A program made the translations under genes and the position numbers. A model generated the notes under the pieces. It was not told where the DNA came from. It did not search any database and saw only the letters and a list, made by a program, of their open reading frames with translations. Positions 17,166-25,347 of a stretch of DNA of 38,140 nucleotides are shown here, piece by piece. Source of the DNA: an uncultured Parabacteroides sp. (GTDB lineage: Bacteria; Bacteroidota; Bacteroidia; Bacteroidales; Tannerellaceae). Each line of letters opens with the position of its first letter. The first letter of the stretch is position 1. The stretch spans positions 1 to 38,140 of the forward strand of contig UQLN01000042.1 of NCBI GenBank assembly GCA_900541965.1. Direction: 5' to 3'.

Positions 17166-17807
17166 TTATAAATAGATTTCTCCGAAATATTCGGGACAAT
17201 GGAAATTAGGCTCGGGAAGGCCTATCGGACTCCAACTGACAAAATGCGGAAATGCCGTATTGTCGGCACATTTATAGAAATTACCCAGAATCTTTTCCGG
17301 TAAATTGTCAGGATCCAATCCCATCACACGAAAAGGAATAGCAACAACCAGTTCCCAGGAGTGAACACCTGTTCTCTCTGTGAATGTAGCACGTTCAACT
17401 GAAGAGTAGCGGCGAATAGATGCATATTCATCCGGTGTCAGGGATTTTTTGACGTCACGGGATTGACGGTGAGAGGCATCACAGGTGCCGATACAGTTAA
17501 ATTCAAAATTGTAGTAGTTGTGGTCATCGACACGTTTCATGAAGAATTCCACACAACTGTCTTGATACACCGGGGACCCGTCTGTACTATATACAGCTTT
17601 GAGCGAATTTCCTTTTACAAAATAGCGGATGTACAAGTTTGCTTCTGTTCTTGCAATATCGAAAGCAACAATGGGTTTATAAGGATATTCTTCCCAGTTG
17701 ACTACATCTATGGACTCCCGGCGTGCCTTGGCTTCCATCAGGTAGCCTACGGATGATAAGTCCAAAACGTCCAATGTTCCTAAATACGGTACTTTAAGTT
17801 TCTTCAT
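17166..17807 (-). CDS. CBM9-like carbohydrate-binding protein
   Basis: The 213-residue protein lacks a signal peptide. It resembles the CBM9_2 beta-sandwich family: EANLYIRYFVKGNSLKAVYSTDGSPVYQDSCVEFF, NYYNFEFNCIG and a C-terminal HFVSWSPIGLPEPNFHCPEYFG. In Bacteroidales these are usually small stand-alone or lipoprotein modules linked to sugar metabolism; enzyme activity is not known. Its start codon follows the LysE-type stop by one base, so it is co-transcribed with the exporter, an unusual pairing. Confidence 0.75.
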   Translation of the reverse strand: MKKLKVPYLGTLDVLDLSSVGYLMEAKARRESIDVVNWEEYPYKPIVAFDIARTEANLYIRYFVKGNSLKAVYSTDGSPVYQDSCVEFFMKRVDDHNYYNFEFNCIGTCDASHRQSRDVKKSLTPDEYASIRRYSSVERATFTERTGVHSWELVVAIPFRVMGLDPDNLPEKILGNFYKCADNTAFPHFVSWSPIGLPEPNFHCPEYFGEIYL

Positions 17808-17808
17808 T

Positions 17809-18468
17809 TTAATTATAGATTTGGAGTAACGGAAGCTGGAAATAAGCGGTCAGAAGCACTGATAAAGCCCCTATAATTGCTAGAACAATGATGACCGAAC
17901 CTACAATCCTATTTAACAACCATATACCTCTTACATTAAACCATTTCTTCAGTTTAGCTACTATATAGGTAATGCCGAACCACCAAAGCACGGCACCCAC
18001 TCCGATGAAAAATATGCCACCGATCAACATCCAGACCGAGTATTCCGGCAATATAAATCCGAATCGGGCAAATAATCCTATGTAAAGTAATACAATTAAT
18101 ACGTTGCTAAAGGTAAGAAGAAATGCTGTAATAAAATCTTGTGTAAATGATAACTTTTTTTCTTTTTGTTTTCGAAGCCCTCTAACCGGGTTGCTTTGAA
18201 AAATATAGTATCCGAATATGCCAAGGACTATACTTCCTATTAATTGAAGAGGTGCCTGGTTTGCTTCTACAAAATTGACCACAACTCCCATCCCCAGACA
18301 AGTGAGAGCTGCATATATTACATCTGAAAGGGCGGCACCCAAACCTGTGACAAAACCATGCCACCGTCCTTTGTTCAGGGTCCTTTGTATGCACAACATA
18401 CCTATAGGCCCCATAGGTGCGGACACCAATATACCTATAACAATTCCTTTACTTATCAATCCCAGCAT
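17809..18468 (-). CDS. LysE/RhtB-type amino-acid or small-metabolite exporter
   Basis: The 219-residue inner-membrane protein has about six hydrophobic helices and the family start GILVSAPMGPIGML, with GLGAALSDVIYA in the second helix. I chose ATG 18468 rather than 18585 because the longer frame adds 39 non-family residues, overlaps the sulfatase terminator, and lies upstream of the promoter box at 18504-18497. The substrate is unknown; relatives export lysine, threonine, homoserine or similar. First gene of an operon with the CBM9-like gene. Confidence 0.82.
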   Translation of the reverse strand: MLGLISKGIVIGILVSAPMGPIGMLCIQRTLNKGRWHGFVTGLGAALSDVIYAALTCLGMGVVVNFVEANQAPLQLIGSIVLGIFGYYIFQSNPVRGLRKQKEKKLSFTQDFITAFLLTFSNVLIVLLYIGLFARFGFILPEYSVWMLIGGIFFIGVGAVLWWFGITYIVAKLKKWFNVRGIWLLNRIVGSVIIVLAIIGALSVLLTAYFQLPLLQIYN

Positions 18469-18496
18469 CAACCTTTTATTTTCTGACTGTAATTTG

Positions 18497-18504
18497 CAAA
18501 GATA
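18497..18504 (-). promoter_or_regulatory. Promoter -7 box of the LysE-type operon
   Basis: TATCTTTG (minus strand, 18504-18497), followed by GC, matches the consensus. The start would be about 22 nt before ATG 18468, which supports that start. The -33 is only T-rich. Confidence 0.55.
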
Positions 18505-18534
18505 ATGTCTATTCCCGATAAAAACATGTAAAAA

Positions 18535-18569
18535 CAAAAAAATGGTCTGAAACAATTGCTTCAGACCAT
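18535..18569 (-). terminator. Intrinsic terminator after the sulfatase gene
   Basis: The stem ATGGTCTGAA/TTCAGACCAT (18569-18542, loop about 7 nt) is followed on the minus strand by a run of U. It separates the sulfatase from the LysE-type operon. Confidence 0.85.
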
Positions 18570-18602
18570 CTGTTTTTGTGTTCAATATCGTATGTGTATG
18601 TA

Positions 18603-20156
18603 CTACATTTTTATCCGGTTAGCACGGATATCTTTTAGTGTTTCCTGTAGCTTGTATACGATTTCCGGATGTTTTTCCGCTTCGTTTTCCTGTTCGGTGA
18701 CTTTCCGCATATCATATAGTTGAGGCGACTTCTGATAGCCTGTTTCGATTTTGGGTCCCCAGGGCACCATTTTAGGTCCGTTGCTGGATTCTATGTATTT
18801 CCAGTCTTTGGTCCGTAGGGATAAAGTATGGTCGCTTGCCTGCTCTACAACCCAGGGACGGTCGGTCTGGTCTGTTCCCAGCCAGTTTCCTAAACGGTTG
18901 TAACTGTCGGGAGCTGTTCCTTGAGGTAAGGTTGCTCCCACTAAAGTGGCGAGCGATTTGAACCAGTCGATTTGTGAAACCAACACATCGGATACTTGCC
19001 CTTTTTTCACTTCTTTCGGCCAGCTCACAATCGCAGGAATGCGGGTTCCTGCTTCAAAAGCACTGTATTTTCCCCCACGGAGCGGTCCGCCCGGTTTGTG
19101 GTCGCCTGCTAATTCTTCAGCATGGTCATCGTAACCGTCGTCCAATACCGGACCATTGTCGCTGGAAAGAATAATCAAGGTATTTTCCTTAAGTCCGAGT
19201 TTTTCCAGAGCATCCATAAGTTGTCCCACGCTCCAGTCAAACTGCACGATCGCATCACCTCTTAGTCCCATCGGGTTCTTTCCTCTGAAACGTTCGTGCG
19301 GAAAGCGGGGTACATGCACATCGTTTGTAGCGAAATACATAAAGAATGGTTGGTTCTGGTTCTTTTTAATGAAGTCTATGGCATGAGTAACAATCGAATC
19401 TGCAATATTTTCATCTTTCCATAGCGCTTTGCCGCCGCCTTTCATATACCCGATTCGTCCGATACCGTTGACTATTGCCATATCATGCCCATGACTATGC
19501 TTAAGGTTATACAGTAATTCGGGATGGTCTTTGCCAAGAGGCTCGCCTTTGAAGGGCTCTACATAGCTGACTTCAATAGGTGCAGCGGGGTCGTAATTGG
19601 CAACTTTCCCGTTTTCAATGAATACACAAGGTACACGGTCGGCTGTGGCAGCCATAATATAAGAATAGTCGAAGCCTAAATCGCCAAGCGCCATTGGGAG
19701 CGGGGCATTCCAGTCTTGTTCTCCGTCTTTATCTCCTAATCCCAAATGCCATTTGCCAATGGCTGCGGTTGCATATCCGCTGTTTTTGAACATATCCGCA
19801 ATCGTATAACGTTCAGGGCGGATAATCATACCGGCGTTTCCTGCAGCAATATCTGTCCCCGGTCGTCTCCAGGCATATTCGCCGGTGAGCATGGAATAAC
19901 GTGACGGAGTACTGGTTGCAGCAGTTGCATGAGCGTTTAGGAAACGGATTCCATTTGCTGCCAGTTTATTAACATTGGGTGTTTCAACACGGGTGCCATT
20001 ATAGCATTGCAAATCGCCATATCCCAAATCATCGGCATAGATAAAAATGATATTAGGCGTTTGTTGCTTTACTTCTTTCCCTTTTTGTGCATGAGACGGA
20101 ATTGGGACAAATAGCGATGCCCCGAAACCTAAACCAATTAAGACGTTTGATTTCAT
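18603..20156 (-). CDS. S-type sulfatase (S1 family, arylsulfatase A-like)
   Basis: The 517-residue product carries a signal peptide (cleavage likely after SHA, about residue 23) and acts in the periplasm or at the surface. The N-terminal domain has IYADDLGYGDL (metal-binding Asp42-Asp43) and the sulfatase signature STPSRYSMLTG, in which Ser82 would be oxidised to formylglycine by an anSME-type maturase, not seen here. GKWHLG and a DNGP motif complete the active site. It cleaves sulfate esters from glycans; the sugar and position cannot be deduced. It lies downstream of the outer-membrane barrel gene, separated by a large hairpin (20234-20343), and near a glycan locus with GH18 and GH20, suggesting a sulfated host glycan. 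Confidence 0.93.
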   Translation of the reverse strand: MKSNVLIGLGFGASLFVPIPSHAQKGKEVKQQTPNIIFIYADDLGYGDLQCYNGTRVETPNVNKLAANGIRFLNAHATAATSTPSRYSMLTGEYAWRRPGTDIAAGNAGMIIRPERYTIADMFKNSGYATAAIGKWHLGLGDKDGEQDWNAPLPMALGDLGFDYSYIMAATADRVPCVFIENGKVANYDPAAPIEVSYVEPFKGEPLGKDHPELLYNLKHSHGHDMAIVNGIGRIGYMKGGGKALWKDENIADSIVTHAIDFIKKNQNQPFFMYFATNDVHVPRFPHERFRGKNPMGLRGDAIVQFDWSVGQLMDALEKLGLKENTLIILSSDNGPVLDDGYDDHAEELAGDHKPGGPLRGGKYSAFEAGTRIPAIVSWPKEVKKGQVSDVLVSQIDWFKSLATLVGATLPQGTAPDSYNRLGNWLGTDQTDRPWVVEQASDHTLSLRTKDWKYIESSNGPKMVPWGPKIETGYQKSPQLYDMRKVTEQENEAEKHPEIVYKLQETLKDIRANRIKM

Positions 20157-20186
20157 GATATTATTGTGTTATTTGTTGTTTATCAG

Positions 20187-20208
20187 CATGCTCCGTTGCA
20201 GGAGTATG
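20187..20208 (-). promoter_or_regulatory. Leader hairpin before the sulfatase gene
   Basis: An 8-bp stem (CATGCTCC with GGAGTATG, one G-U) lies 31 nt before the start codon. A -7-like TACCTTTA is at 20226-20219. Confidence 0.35.
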
Positions 20209-20233
20209 AAATGCCCGATAAAGGTAGTAAAAT

Positions 20234-20343
20234 AGTTGACAGTTGACAAGTGACAGTTGACAGTTATTTCGGCTTTCAGCCGAGCAGGTTTGTATACCGG
20301 GTGCGAAGCCTAACTGTCAACTGTCACTTGTCAACTGTCAACT
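20234..20343. repeat. Perfect 33-bp inverted repeat built of TGACAGT units
   Basis: Positions 20234-20266 and 20311-20343 are exact reverse complements; each arm consists of degenerate repeats of a TTGACAG unit. The 44-nt loop contains a second hairpin TCGGCT/AGCCGA. The right arm touches the stop codon of the barrel gene, so its mRNA ends in this structure. A degenerate relative lies at 6469-6500. Confidence 0.85.
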
Positions 20344-23132
20344 TAAAACGGTCTTCCTCCTCTTGGTCCGCCGAAACGTCTTCCTCCACCCATCGCATCG
20401 GCAGCGGTAGCCCCCCCTTTGAAGATGCTGAAACGGTAGATGAAATGTACCATGAAGTAACTGCTTAACGTGTTGTATTCCGAATCTGTGATATTTGTCG
20501 CCGTTACACTTCGGGATATGTTACTGCGTTGTTGCAGGATATCGTATATTTTAAAACGTAAAGTACCGGAGTTATTTTTCAGGAAAGAAAAAGAAGCGGC
20601 GGCGTTCCATAATACTTCTTGTTGTTGGTAGCCACTGGTATATCCGGAGTTTGTGGAATAATTAATGTCGCTTTCAACCTTAAAGTTCAAAGGCAGATAA
20701 ATAGTTGTGCTTCCGCCTACTCCATAATTAAACACATTCTGGTTATTTTGTGCCTGAAGGGAGTTTGTTGTTCCATTATAGCTGAAATTCCCGTTTACTC
20801 CTAAATCGAGATAGGTGGAACGAAAATCGATACCGGCTCGTTCTGTAACGACAATGTTCTTGTTGGTGTTCTTTTCTCCGTTAATAAAACCATTGCTGTT
20901 ATTAAAAGAGCCCATTGTCATCGTATTTACCGAGAATTTCTTGTTGCGTAACGGGGTGTTGAGCATTACACGGGCATTGGCCCCGTAATTCCCGTTTACG
21001 TTTTTATAAGTGGTGATTTTCTTTCCGCTTTCCTTATCGTATTCGGAATAGCTTACGATATCATTCATTACATAGTTTCCGTTTACCATAATCATGAATG
21101 CCCGTTGCTTTTCAGGAATAAATTTCTGAAAACGGATGGACAGATTATTGGTATACTTGGGGTTCAAATCCGGATTACCGATAACAGTATTTAAAGGGTC
21201 GGTCACATCGGCTACCGGCTGTAGTTGTGTCATGCTGGGCTGGCTGGTCCGGCCACTGTATTGGATACGCAGATTCGTGCGTTTGTCAAACAGGTAATTG
21301 AACTGTGCCATAGGGGAGAGGTTGACTACACTGCGTGAATATTTGGAAAAAATGCTGTCTCCCACGAAATTTTCGCTGCTACTGTATGAAGGGTCCAGAT
21401 TTAATCCTAACGTATAGTTGAATTTTGCCCGTTGTGATTTGAAGCTGAGGCTGACCCGCTGGTTAATAAAATTATTGCGGTAGCTTTTGCTATAGGCTGT
21501 ATCCAACTCTGTGTAATCTTGGGTTTCATCAGACCAGGCAAATGTCTTTTTTAACGATTCCTGCCTGTTCTGCCGGAAACTATAAGTGGCTTGAATAAAG
21601 TTATTGTGCCCGATAGGTTCTACCCACGACAGGTATGCCCTGTAATTATAACTGTTGTTGTCGTAACGGAATTGCTGGTCGATGATGGAGTCTTTATTCA
21701 GAAGTACATAATCTGTTTCCGAATAGTTCATACCGTTATTATATGAATCACTCAATCCTCCGGAGAGTGAGAAACTGAATACACGTCCCTTGTTGTTCAG
21801 CTTACGGCTGAAGTCTACATTCAGGTTCAGATTATATCCTCTCCCTTCCGATGAGTAGTCGGATTTTCCTTTATTTATGGTGTCCGAGTATTGGGTAAGT
21901 GTTTCGAAATCTCCACTTTCAACATTCCGGCTTTGGCTGTATCCGAAGCTCGGACGGACGATAAGCTGTGTTAATGTGTCGGGCTTCCATTCCATACGGA
22001 GGTCTGCCCCGATATTATTATTGGTTGTATTACTATAATTTCTTTCATTATAATATGTACTGCTGTCTCCCGTTAAAATATTTTGCTGGTTGCTTTTGCT
22101 GATTGCTTCATTATCAGAGTGTGAATAACGTGCATTACCTCCGATTGTCATTTTGGAATTAAATTCTTTACTGAAGTTTGCGCCTGCATTTCCGGAAGAG
22201 GTGATACCATTTCCTGCTCCCCGTCCGAAACCTCTACGGCCACCGCCTCCCATACCGGAGAACATGGTGGAAGCCAGGTCGGAGAATCCCATATTGTTGG
22301 TGTTATTAAGTCCTCCCATAATCGTAAACTGGTCATTATTTATGAAACGGTTTACCATCGCATTCCCTTCATATCTGTCCTTGCTTCCGTATCCTGCAAA
22401 CGCATTACCAAACCATCCTTGTTTCATGCCGGGTTTTACGGTCAGGTTGATTACGGTTTCTTCCTCTCCATCGTCAAATCCGGTCATGATAGCCATATCA
22501 CTCTTTTTATCGAGAACCTGCACTTTCTCAATCATCTTGGAGGGCAGGTTTTTAGACGCGACTTTCGGGTCGTCGGAGAAAAACTCTTCTATTAATACCT
22601 TTTTGATTTCTTTTCCATTGACTGTTACTTTTCCTTCGCTGCTGACTTCCACACCGGGCATTTTTTTCAGAAGGTCTTCCAACATGGAACCTTCGGCAAC
22701 TTTATAGGAATCGGCATTATACTCCATCGTGTCGTTCCGGACCACTACTTCCGGAGCTTTACCTATCACGACAGCTTCTCCTAACTGGATACTTCCATCG
22801 GTTAGGGCAAGTTTGCCTAATTTAACGGGATTATTTTTCCCTGTGATACGAAGTGGCTGGTATAGCGGATCGAAACCGACAAAAGAGACATGTAATAAAT
22901 AGCTTCCGGTCTTTATATTCTTCAATATAAAATCTCCGTTCCGGGCACTGGCTACGCCGCCGACCATGGAGCTGTCTTTTACATTCAGTAATCGTACAGT
23001 TGCTTGTTCGATTGGATCTCCGGTACCTTCCTCAATAATTGTCCCTGTAATGTCAACCTTTCCTTGCTGTGCATATGTGGATGTTGCCAGTAGAATTAAA
23101 AACAGAATTAGAAAATATCTTCCCGATTTCAT
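20343..23132 (-). CDS. Outer-membrane beta-barrel protein with carboxypeptidase-regulatory and plug-like domains
   Basis: The 929 residues have a signal peptide (STYAQ, about residue 22), a carboxypeptidase-regulatory-like domain (about 26-110), and a plug-like region (about 125-225) with MLEDLLKKMPGVEVSSEGKVTVNGKEIKKVLIEEFF. A long beta barrel of the OMP_b-brl_3 type ends in Phe. Unlike a SusC, it has no STN domain and no SusD partner. A Gly-rich loop (about 290-310, MGGGGRRGFGRGAG) and a Gly/Arg-rich tail (GGGRRFGGPRGGRPF) stand out. Such TonB-receptor relatives transport or bind unknown ligands. It follows the ECF sigma gene by 101 nt on the same strand and may be part of its operon. Confidence 0.85.
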   Translation of the reverse strand: MKSGRYFLILFLILLATSTYAQQGKVDITGTIIEEGTGDPIEQATVRLLNVKDSSMVGGVASARNGDFILKNIKTGSYLLHVSFVGFDPLYQPLRITGKNNPVKLGKLALTDGSIQLGEAVVIGKAPEVVVRNDTMEYNADSYKVAEGSMLEDLLKKMPGVEVSSEGKVTVNGKEIKKVLIEEFFSDDPKVASKNLPSKMIEKVQVLDKKSDMAIMTGFDDGEEETVINLTVKPGMKQGWFGNAFAGYGSKDRYEGNAMVNRFINNDQFTIMGGLNNTNNMGFSDLASTMFSGMGGGGRRGFGRGAGNGITSSGNAGANFSKEFNSKMTIGGNARYSHSDNEAISKSNQQNILTGDSSTYYNERNYSNTTNNNIGADLRMEWKPDTLTQLIVRPSFGYSQSRNVESGDFETLTQYSDTINKGKSDYSSEGRGYNLNLNVDFSRKLNNKGRVFSFSLSGGLSDSYNNGMNYSETDYVLLNKDSIIDQQFRYDNNSYNYRAYLSWVEPIGHNNFIQATYSFRQNRQESLKKTFAWSDETQDYTELDTAYSKSYRNNFINQRVSLSFKSQRAKFNYTLGLNLDPSYSSSENFVGDSIFSKYSRSVVNLSPMAQFNYLFDKRTNLRIQYSGRTSQPSMTQLQPVADVTDPLNTVIGNPDLNPKYTNNLSIRFQKFIPEKQRAFMIMVNGNYVMNDIVSYSEYDKESGKKITTYKNVNGNYGANARVMLNTPLRNKKFSVNTMTMGSFNNSNGFINGEKNTNKNIVVTERAGIDFRSTYLDLGVNGNFSYNGTTNSLQAQNNQNVFNYGVGGSTTIYLPLNFKVESDINYSTNSGYTSGYQQQEVLWNAAASFSFLKNNSGTLRFKIYDILQQRSNISRSVTATNITDSEYNTLSSYFMVHFIYRFSIFKGGATAADAMGGGRRFGGPRGGRPF

Positions 23133-23233
23133 AACATTAGTATTAACTTATCCGATATTAAGCTCGACAAAATAGACGCAAAAACAAGCGGGAAGTTTAA
23201 TAAGGGTTGGGCTGATTTTAATTTATTAACAAA

Positions 23234-23785
23234 TTAAAGAATGCCCGTCAGTAATGGTAAATAATCGTGAAGAACATGGCGCAAAATCCTTAAAGCTTGT
23301 GATATTCTGTATTCTACGGTTTTTATAGATATGCCGAGCTTTTCTGCAATTTGTACGTTTGTACATTCTCCGAAACGACTTAAGGAAAATGTTTCCCGAT
23401 AGGTTTCCGGCAGGTTTTCAATCGCTTTCTGTATATTTTCTGTTAATTCATTGATAAAATAATAATCAGGGTCTTCAAATTGGTCTTTAATTTTCTCATA
23501 TATTTGGTTATGAATACGTTCATGATATTGTTTTTTCTTGATAGCATTCAGGCAACGATGTTTGGCTGAAATAAAAAGATAAGATTTCAATGATGTCTCA
23601 ATCACCAGGTTTTCTCTTGTTTCCCATAAAAAAAGCATTAAGTCCTGTATTAATTCTTCAGAATCTTCATCTGATATATATTGGGATGCATATTCGCAGA
23701 GGGGAGAATAATACTTTAGAAACAGTTGTTTATAAGCATCTCTGTCACTTACCTGTAGCAAGTGGAGAATCTGATCGTCGTTCAT
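23234..23785 (-). CDS. ECF sigma factor (Bacteroidetes FecI-like family)
   Basis: The 183-residue protein has sigma region 2 (about 10-75: YKQLFLKYYSPLCEYASQYI, SEELIQDLMLFLWE) and region 4 (about 120-175: LPETYRETFSLSRFGECTNVQIAEKLGISIKTVEYRISQALRILR). It should direct RNA polymerase to target promoters such as those of the nearby SusC/SusD genes when released by the FecR-type anti-sigma. That anti-sigma lies next door but on the opposite strand, which is less common than the usual tandem order. A promoter at 24005-24034 and a structured leader with attenuator features (23819-23966) precede it. Confidence 0.93.
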   Translation of the reverse strand: MNDDQILHLLQVSDRDAYKQLFLKYYSPLCEYASQYISDEDSEELIQDLMLFLWETRENLVIETSLKSYLFISAKHRCLNAIKKKQYHERIHNQIYEKIKDQFEDPDYYFINELTENIQKAIENLPETYRETFSLSRFGECTNVQIAEKLGISIKTVEYRISQALRILRHVLHDYLPLLTGIL

Positions 23786-23818
23786 AGGCCTTGTAGATTT
23801 AACTGTTGTGGAAATTTT

Positions 23819-23966
23819 AAAAAAAGCGTGGAACTGTTAACCTATCTCCTCGGGAGCTTCTGGTAACGCTATATGGAAAATAAGCAACAGTCCACGCCTA
23901 TGAAGACGTGAACGTTCTTGTTTACTATTTCTTCCATATTTGAATTTACCAGATTCCCGAGGAATA
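23819..23966 (-). promoter_or_regulatory. Structured leader (putative transcription attenuator) of the ECF sigma gene
   Basis: On the minus-strand RNA, 23962-23937 pairs with 23878-23849 (blocks CUCGGGA, CUGGUAA, AUAUGGAA), with an inner stem GUUCACG/CGUGGAC around 23914-23890. Alternatively, 23897-23886 (GCGUGGACUGUU) pairs with 23838-23826 (AACAGUUCCACGC, one bulge), directly followed by seven U (23825-23819), a terminator. The two folds share bases and exclude each other. A 22-codon ORF is embedded (23937-23869). No known family is recognised. Confidence 0.5.
23869..23937 (-). CDS. Possible leader peptide of the ECF sigma gene (22 aa)
   Basis: ATG at 23937 and TAG at 23871-23869 give MEEIVNKNVHVFIGVDCCLFSI. 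The codons for GVDCC lie on the strand that would form the terminator's left arm, so a ribosome there would block the terminator. It is too short to be supported by itself; only its position makes it worth listing. Confidence 0.35.
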   Translation of the reverse strand: MEEIVNKNVHVFIGVDCCLFSI

Positions 23967-24004
23967 ATAATAAACGTTTCTACGTTGTTTCTAAATTTCA
24001 GAAA

Positions 24005-24034
24005 CAAATATAGAGGGTTTCTTTTATATACAAA
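24005..24034 (-). promoter_or_regulatory. Promoter of the ECF sigma gene
   Basis: TTTG (24034-24031), an 18-nt spacer and TATATTTG (24012-24005) on the minus strand. The start near 23998 gives a leader of about 213 nt. Confidence 0.5.
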
Positions 24035-24109
24035 GTATTTTATTTACTTTTTTATACAATTATCTGATAAGTTTTTTAAAAAAGTTGAAATTTGGTTTTA
24101 GGGTAATGT

Positions 24110-25201
24110 ATGGATGGCATTGTCGTATATATAGAAACTGGTAAAATGGAAGAACAGAAAAAACATATAGAAGAACCGGAAGCTTCTTTATTATTGTCGT
24201 ATATCAAGGATAGTGCTTCGGCAGAAGAATGCAGCATTGTTGAAAGTTGGTTGCATGATAAAGAAGAGAATGAGCAAACCTTGTTACAGATTGCCCGTAT
24301 TTATCATGCACAATATACATATAGGCGCATTGAGCAACGTGATTCCTTTAAGGCTTTTGAGCTTATTCAGATTCGGCTCAAAAAGAAAAAAAATAGGTTG
24401 TATTTATTCCGGTTCATGAAATATGCATCAATAATCATCTTAATGATTATGACATCTGCGGTTACTTCCCTTTTTACAGAAAAGAAGGAATTACCTCACG
24501 ACATACCTCAAATGGTTACTATGTGCTCTTCCGCAGGAATGAGAACGCAATTGACTTTACCTGATGGTACGATTGTTTTTTTGAATTCCAGAACTACTAT
24601 ATCTTATCCTGTTCGTTTTGATCCGGATGTCAGGAAGGTTGTTCTTGATGGGGAAGCTTATTTCAAAGTTAGCCATAATCCGGATTATCCATTTATTGTC
24701 TGCTTGAATGATAATAAAATGCAACTGGAAGTATTAGGAACAGAATTTAATGTAGAGTCTTATAGGACAGATGATGTGATTCATACGTCTTTGGTAAATG
24801 GTAGTGTAAAGATTCATGTACAATTGTCGGCAGATAGCAAAATAGAACGAGTGTTAAAACCTTCGGAAAAAGCTGTTTTTGAAAAAAACTCACAGAAATT
24901 CACAGTGCAGCGGGTCAATACTGCTTATGATACTGTTTGGATGGATGGTGTGTTGATGTTTAAAGAAACATCTTTACCAGAAGTGCTACGTCGGCTATCC
25001 CATTTCTATGATGTGTCTTTTGAAGTAAAAGATCCTGTTATTAATAGCTATTGTTTTACAGGAACTTTTGTGAATCGGCAATTGTCTCAAGTCTTAGACT
25101 ACCTGCAAATATCTTCGGATATAAGTTACAATATTATTAGGACTGTTGAAGATGATAGCCATGGGATAAAACGGGATAAAGTGATTTTAAGAAAGAAATA
25201 G
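24110..25201 (+). CDS. FecR-type anti-sigma factor
   Basis: The 363-residue inner-membrane protein has a cytosolic N-terminal part (1-102) that would hold the sigma factor, one membrane helix (about 103-122), a periplasmic FecR domain (about 134-245: LTLPDGTIVFLNSRTTISYPVRF, VVLDGEAYFKVSHNPDYPFIV, LGTEFNVESY) and a C-terminal DUF4974-like domain (about 285-363) that contacts the STN domain of its SusC partner. An alternative start is Met13 (24146). It lies upstream of susC on the same strand and divergent from the sigma gene. Confidence 0.92.
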   Translation: MDGIVVYIETGKMEEQKKHIEEPEASLLLSYIKDSASAEECSIVESWLHDKEENEQTLLQIARIYHAQYTYRRIEQRDSFKAFELIQIRLKKKKNRLYLFRFMKYASIIILMIMTSAVTSLFTEKKELPHDIPQMVTMCSSAGMRTQLTLPDGTIVFLNSRTTISYPVRFDPDVRKVVLDGEAYFKVSHNPDYPFIVCLNDNKMQLEVLGTEFNVESYRTDDVIHTSLVNGSVKIHVQLSADSKIERVLKPSEKAVFEKNSQKFTVQRVNTAYDTVWMDGVLMFKETSLPEVLRRLSHFYDVSFEVKDPVINSYCFTGTFVNRQLSQVLDYLQISSDISYNIIRTVEDDSHGIKRDKVILRKK

Positions 25202-25272
25202 AATGTTGAATTAAAACGGAAAGGAGAAGCCTATGATCTGATATGAGAAAGAACGGAGAATGATAATAAAAA

Positions 25273-25307
25273 CATACGAATTAATGTTACCTGCATTAAT
25301 CCGTATG
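25273..25307 (+). promoter_or_regulatory. Hairpin between fecR and susC
   Basis: A 14-bp stem with one mismatch (25273-25286 with 25294-25307) is followed by A-rich sequence and then T7. It could terminate fecR transcription or protect the susC transcript. Confidence 0.45.
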
Positions 25308-25347
25308 AAAACAAAGTTTTTTTATTAATAAATCACATGACAAATAT

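Noticed and set aside
18469..18585. Longer N-terminus for the LysE-type exporter
   Set aside because: The extra 39 codons overlap the sulfatase terminator and lie upstream of the likely transcription start at about 18490.
20234..20343. CRISPR array or attachment site
   Set aside because: The TGACAGT-like units are contiguous, without spacers, and arranged as one palindrome; no cas or integrase gene is present.
23849..23962. Second invertible promoter between sigma and fecR genes
   Set aside because: The arms are imperfect with several mismatches and gaps, the interior lacks a TAnnTTTG box, and the G-U pattern favours RNA folding on one strand. Not excluded completely.
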